From NCBI GenBank assembly GCA_964470035.1, contig CAYYBR010000176.1:1-8922 (forward strand): a stretch of DNA of 8,922 nt, given 5' to 3'. The position numbers and the translations under genes were made by a program. The notes beneath the pieces are model-generated. The model saw nothing but the letters and a program-made list of their open reading frames with translations, made no database searches and was not told the DNA's origin. Position 1 is the first letter of the stretch; each line of letters starts with the position of its first letter. Positions 6,401 to 8,922 of the stretch are shown here, piece after piece. This DNA is from JAJRXG01 sp964470035. Its GTDB lineage: Bacteria; Bacteroidota; Bacteroidia; Chitinophagales; Saprospiraceae.

Positions 6401-7910
6401 AGATTTAGCGCAACTTATCTTCGATCTCAAGAATGCCAATCGTGAAGCAAGGATCTCGGTCAAGTTAGTCTCCAAGGCAGGGGTTGGTATCATCGCATCA
6501 GGAGTTACAAAAGGTAAGGCCGATCATATATTGATTGCTGGTCACGATGGAGGTACTGGTGCTTCACCCTTATCTTCCATAAGGTACGCCGGTCTGCCGT
6601 GGGAGTTAGGCCTAGCTGAAACTCATCAGACACTCATCCAAAATAAGATCAGGGACAGAGTAGTACTCCAAACCGATGGGCAAATTAGAACCGGTCGAGA
6701 TATGGCTGTTGCGACACTACTCGGTGCTGAAGAGTGGGGGATCGCTACCGCTGCACTCGTAGTAGAGGGCTGTATACTCATGCGGAAGTGCCACCTGAAT
6801 ACTTGCCCTGTAGGCATCGCAACTCAGGATGAAGAGTTAAGAAAGAAGTTTGAAGGTGAGGTAGATCATGTGGTCAACTTTTTCCATTTCCTCGCGAAGG
6901 ATATGAGAGAGATCATGGCATCGCTTGGCTTTAGAACAGTAGATGAGATGGTCGGCAGAGCTGATCTCTTAGAAGTCAGAGAAGACCTTAGTCATTGGAA
7001 ATTACAAAGTCTTGATCTCTCTCCGCTCTTGTATAGGGATCCTCTGGCAGATGAACAAGCTAATTACTGTACTACAAAGCAAGACCACGGTATAGATGAC
7101 GTCGTAGATCGACAGCTTATCGAATATGCTCTTCTTGCTCTGGAGGATAAGATTACGATCAATAGTGTTTTTGATGTTGTGAGCACGGATCGTGCGATAG
7201 GTACAATGCTTTCTAATGAGATAGCAAAAAAATATGGTAGCAAAGGTCTTGATGATGATGCTATCAACTTTAGATTTCGAGGATCAGCGGGGCAGAGTTT
7301 TGGAGCCTTTGGTGCAAAGGGACTGACTTTTACCTTAGAAGGAGATAGCAATGACTACTTCGGAAAAGGACTCAGCGGTGCAAAACTAATCCTTACGACG
7401 GATCGCGATGCCGTCCTAGAACCCAATGAGAATATCATAGTCGGTAATGTCGCTTTATATGGTGCCACATCTGGAGAGGCTTACATAAAAGGTATAGCGG
7501 GAGAAAGATTTGGTGTGCGTAACAGTGGGGCTGTCGCTGTAGTGGAAGGAGTGGGTGCCCATGGCTGTGAATATATGACTGGTGGAAGGGTCATCATCTT
7601 AGGAGCCATAGGTCGAAATTTTGGTGCTGGCATGAGTGGAGGTATCAGTTATATCAATGATCCAGAGGGTATTGCCAAGCAATATCTCAATATGGAAATG
7701 ATCTTAGTAGAACAGTTGACCCTTGAAGATGAAGAGGTACTCAGATCCGACATACGTAATCACTTCAAGTATACTGGCAGTACTACCGCCCTGAGTATCC
7801 TACAACAATGGGAAGCTCGAAAAGTGGATTTTATCAAGATTATGCCAGAAGAATACAAACGTGCGATGCAAGCGGCGAATAAAGAATTAGCGACAGCTTT
7901 AATACGGTAA
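3402..7910 (+). CDS. gltB: Glutamate synthase (GOGAT), large/alpha subunit
   Basis: The 1502-residue protein has the normal family length. It makes glutamate from glutamine and 2-oxoglutarate in the cytoplasm: ammonia released at the N-terminus travels through an internal tunnel to the flavin site. Domains in order: glutaminase (about 19-430), with catalytic Cys19 in DACGIG exposed after an expected 18-residue propeptide is removed, and AHNGEIN at 247-253 supplying oxyanion-hole residues; central domain (about 460-760); FMN domain (about 826-1190), with MSFGSISHEAH from 880 and GHDGGTGASP at 1047-1056; GXGXG beta-helix (about 1255-1450). The cluster motif C-x5-C-x4-C (Cys1124, Cys1130, Cys1135) binds 3Fe-4S. 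The HRGACGCDPESGDGAGI block recalls the cyanobacterial/plant GOGAT type, but gltD next door implies the NAD(P)H-dependent form. Start ATG 3402 gives the short propeptide usual in this phylum. The gene appears intact. Confidence 0.98.
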   Translation: MEDLDQRGLYTPQLESDACGIGLIAHLEKSYSHQIVSDALLMLENMEHRGACGCDPESGDGAGILIHVPHRLYASEDLGFELPRVGGYGVGCFFLPKGQDAEAISDIIRDTAVEFDLELIGSRDVPVDSSILGEASSESEPDIINFFFVSKEGLSGKLLDKKLLILRKVANHRVVAKFPHHRHDFYVASLSSRTIVYKGQLNSVQVRAYFEDLRNPMLESAVALVHSRFSTNTIPRWKLAQPFRMIAHNGEINTIEGNKNWWSAKEKTMESEEFSTEDLALMYPLFNSTSSDSAVFDNIVEFLVHSGRSLPHAMMMMIPEAWQNASHIPKHKRDFYEYHEALMEPWDGPASMCFTDGTLVGGTLDRNGLRPSRYCLTDDNRLILASETGVLPVDPSSIVKKGRLEPGKILIADLDMKTVIGDEELKSVICNRLPYGSWLEQSKIDMTELDLRKDLEKSPSLALSIRQTAQGYTLEDEELIIRGMIDKKKDPVGSMGADIPLAILSRYAQHISSYFRQQFAQVTNPPIDSLRESEYMTLKTILGGSSNILETQRNTVKFIRLESPILDQKNYLKLRYIQHDEFRAKRIVSTFTRAYNDGDLKTALLALCDNVVQEVRAGKNLLFIDNTGVSNTQVPIPSLLMTGAIHHRLVREGLRQKASLIIVGGDVIETHHCATLIGYGADAIYPILAYETVRDLHKSAKLENVPTEAKAILTYIKALDKGLLKIMSKLGISTVQSYRGAQAFEALGIAAEVIDICFKGTISRIEGMTFDMLAKEAMKKHDVAFANDFNQELIDMGIYQWKRRGEYHLFNPTSIHLLQHSTKSNSYSTYQKYIKAINNQAEKACTLRSLLQIKSDQHSIPIEEVEPIEQIMKRFATGAMSFGSISHEAHTTLAKAMNRIGGKSNSGEGGEDEIRFERKENGDWERSAIKQVASGRFGVTINYLTNANELQIKMAQGAKPGEGGQLPGHKVNKWIAKVRNSTPGVGLISPPPHHDIYSIEDLAQLIFDLKNANREARISVKLVSKAGVGIIASGVTKGKADHILIAGHDGGTGASPLSSIRYAGLPWELGLAETHQTLIQNKIRDRVVLQTDGQIRTGRDMAVATLLGAEEWGIATAALVVEGCILMRKCHLNTCPVGIATQDEELRKKFEGEVDHVVNFFHFLAKDMREIMASLGFRTVDEMVGRADLLEVREDLSHWKLQSLDLSPLLYRDPLADEQANYCTTKQDHGIDDVVDRQLIEYALLALEDKITINSVFDVVSTDRAIGTMLSNEIAKKYGSKGLDDDAINFRFRGSAGQSFGAFGAKGLTFTLEGDSNDYFGKGLSGAKLILTTDRDAVLEPNENIIVGNVALYGATSGEAYIKGIAGERFGVRNSGAVAVVEGVGAHGCEYMTGGRVIILGAIGRNFGAGMSGGISYINDPEGIAKQYLNMEMILVEQLTLEDEEVLRSDIRNHFKYTGSTTALSILQQWEARKVDFIKIMPEEYKRAMQAANKELATALIR

Positions 7911-7911
7911 G

Positions 7912-8922
7912 ATGGGTGATATAAAAGGATTTATGAAATACCAGCGGGAGTTACCTGCTAAAAGGACAGTAAAAGAAAGAGTAGACGACTACAAGGAGAT
8001 CTATATAGAGCACAGCGAAGAGTTGACTCATAACCAAGCTGCAAGATGTATGGACTGTGGAGTTCCTTTTTGTCACAGCGGGTGTCCTTTGGGCAATATC
8101 ATACCTGACTTTAATGATGCTGTATACCAAGGCGACTGGAAAGAGGCGTATGAGATCCTGTGCAGTACTAATAACTTTCCTGAATTCACTGGAAGGATCT
8201 GTCCGGCTCCTTGTGAAAAGGCATGTGTGCTTGGTATCAATAATGATCCAGTATCAATCGAACACATAGAAAAGTCGATCGCTGAGAGAGCCTATCAAGA
8301 AGGTTGGGTTCAACCAGACCGAGATATAAAAAGAACTGGCCATTCAGTGGCGGTAGTAGGCTCTGGACCAGCAGGACTTGCTGCTGCAGATCAACTCAAT
8401 AAGGCTGGCCATACGGTTACTGTATACGAAAGGAATGATGAGATCGGTGGATTGCTGAGGTATGGGATACCAGACTTTAAACTTGAAAAGTGGATCGTGG
8501 CAAGAAGGGTGAAAGTCATGAAGGAGTCGGGAGTCACATTTAAGACCAGCACAAATATCGGAGTGGATATCAAGGCTCCAGAGCTTCTTGAAAACTTTGA
8601 TGCAGTGGTGCTTGCTGGAGGAAGTACTGTGCCTAGAGATCTCCCTATACCGGGAAGAGACTTAGAAGGAGTGCACTATGCCATGGACTTTTTAGAACAA
8701 AAAAATAGACAGGTTTCTGGTCAAGAGGAGTTTGAAAATAAAGTGATAAGCGCTTCTGATAAGCATGTTGTGGTCATAGGAGGGGGAGATACTGGTGCTG
8801 ACTGTACAGGAACTTCTAATCGAGAAAAGGCAGCCAGTGTCACGCAGATAGAGTTATTAGCCAAGCCACCTGCTTCTCGTGATGCAAGCACTCCATGGCC
8901 ACTTTGGCCGATGGAGTTAACA
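7912..8922 (+). CDS. gltD: Glutamate synthase small/beta subunit (3' end outside window)
   Basis: The open frame begins at ATG 7912, one base after the gltB stop, which suggests translational coupling, and runs open to the right edge (337 codons; the family is usually about 470-490). It starts MGDIKGFMKYQRELPAKRT, matching family N-termini, so the first ATG is preferred over Met8. The beta subunit takes electrons from NAD(P)H through FAD and 4Fe-4S clusters to GltB. Cysteines for the clusters are visible: C-x2-C-x4-C-x3-C at 46, 49, 54, 58 and C-x3-C-x3-C at 97, 101, 105. The FAD Rossmann motif VVGSGPAGLAAA is at 148-159 with acidic Glu173 after the second strand. The pyridine-nucleotide motif VIGGGDTGADC is at 288-298. 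NADPH is the usual donor in bacteria; the specificity cannot be decided here. The visible part shows no disruption. Confidence 0.97.
   Translation, partial: MGDIKGFMKYQRELPAKRTVKERVDDYKEIYIEHSEELTHNQAARCMDCGVPFCHSGCPLGNIIPDFNDAVYQGDWKEAYEILCSTNNFPEFTGRICPAPCEKACVLGINNDPVSIEHIEKSIAERAYQEGWVQPDRDIKRTGHSVAVVGSGPAGLAAADQLNKAGHTVTVYERNDEIGGLLRYGIPDFKLEKWIVARRVKVMKESGVTFKTSTNIGVDIKAPELLENFDAVVLAGGSTVPRDLPIPGRDLEGVHYAMDFLEQKNRQVSGQEEFENKVISASDKHVVVIGGGDTGADCTGTSNREKAASVTQIELLAKPPASRDASTPWPLWPMELT

Noticed and set aside
8057..8269. 70-codon plus-strand frame inside the gltD region
   Set aside because: It is a GTG-started shadow of gltD, whose own frame shows cysteine and Rossmann motifs throughout.

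Overview
The window looks like a nitrogen-assimilation locus from a member of the Bacteroidota. A marine, Saprospiria-like lineage is my guess, not something the sequence proves. The evidence is: protein sequences in the style of that phylum; start codons preceded by A/T-rich DNA with no convincing Shine-Dalgarno sequence; a divergent gene whose N-terminus matches a hypothetical-protein type I associate with Bacteroidota; and an ammonium transporter gene followed by an OmpL/BBP2-like outer-membrane barrel.

Layout. Positions 1-100 hold the 5' end of a minus-strand gene of unknown function. Positions 101-251 are a divergent intergenic region with a striking 29-bp dyad (114-142) and a second, smaller dyad (149-166). 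Then follow, all on the plus strand: a P-II signalling protein (252-590); an ammonium transporter 18 bp downstream (609-1877); a Rho-independent terminator (1911-1935); a short leader with an inverted repeat (1958-2001); an outer-membrane porin-like barrel (2042-3055); a strong terminator (3128-3170); a 231-bp leader with several dyads and a tiny Asn/Gln-rich reading frame (3171-3401); the large subunit of glutamate synthase, gltB (3402-7910); and, one base after its stop, the small subunit gltD, which runs off the right edge (7912-8922, still open at its 337th codon).

How the genes fit together. The porin probably lets small solutes through the outer membrane, and Amt carries ammonium across the inner membrane. 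The P-II protein reports 2-oxoglutarate/ATP status and can block Amt. GltB/GltD turn glutamine plus 2-oxoglutarate into glutamate in the GS-GOGAT cycle; no glutamine synthetase is in view. The genes form at least three transcription units (glnK-amt, porin, gltBD), because terminators separate them.

The coding genes are ordinary, intact members of known families, and I see no mobile elements, CRISPR array, tRNA or rRNA. The less explained material is in the non-coding DNA: the 29-bp dyad upstream of glnK, and the structured gltB leader with repeated TTGAC/GTCAA half-sites and a possible glutamine-codon leader peptide. These regulatory readings are inference.
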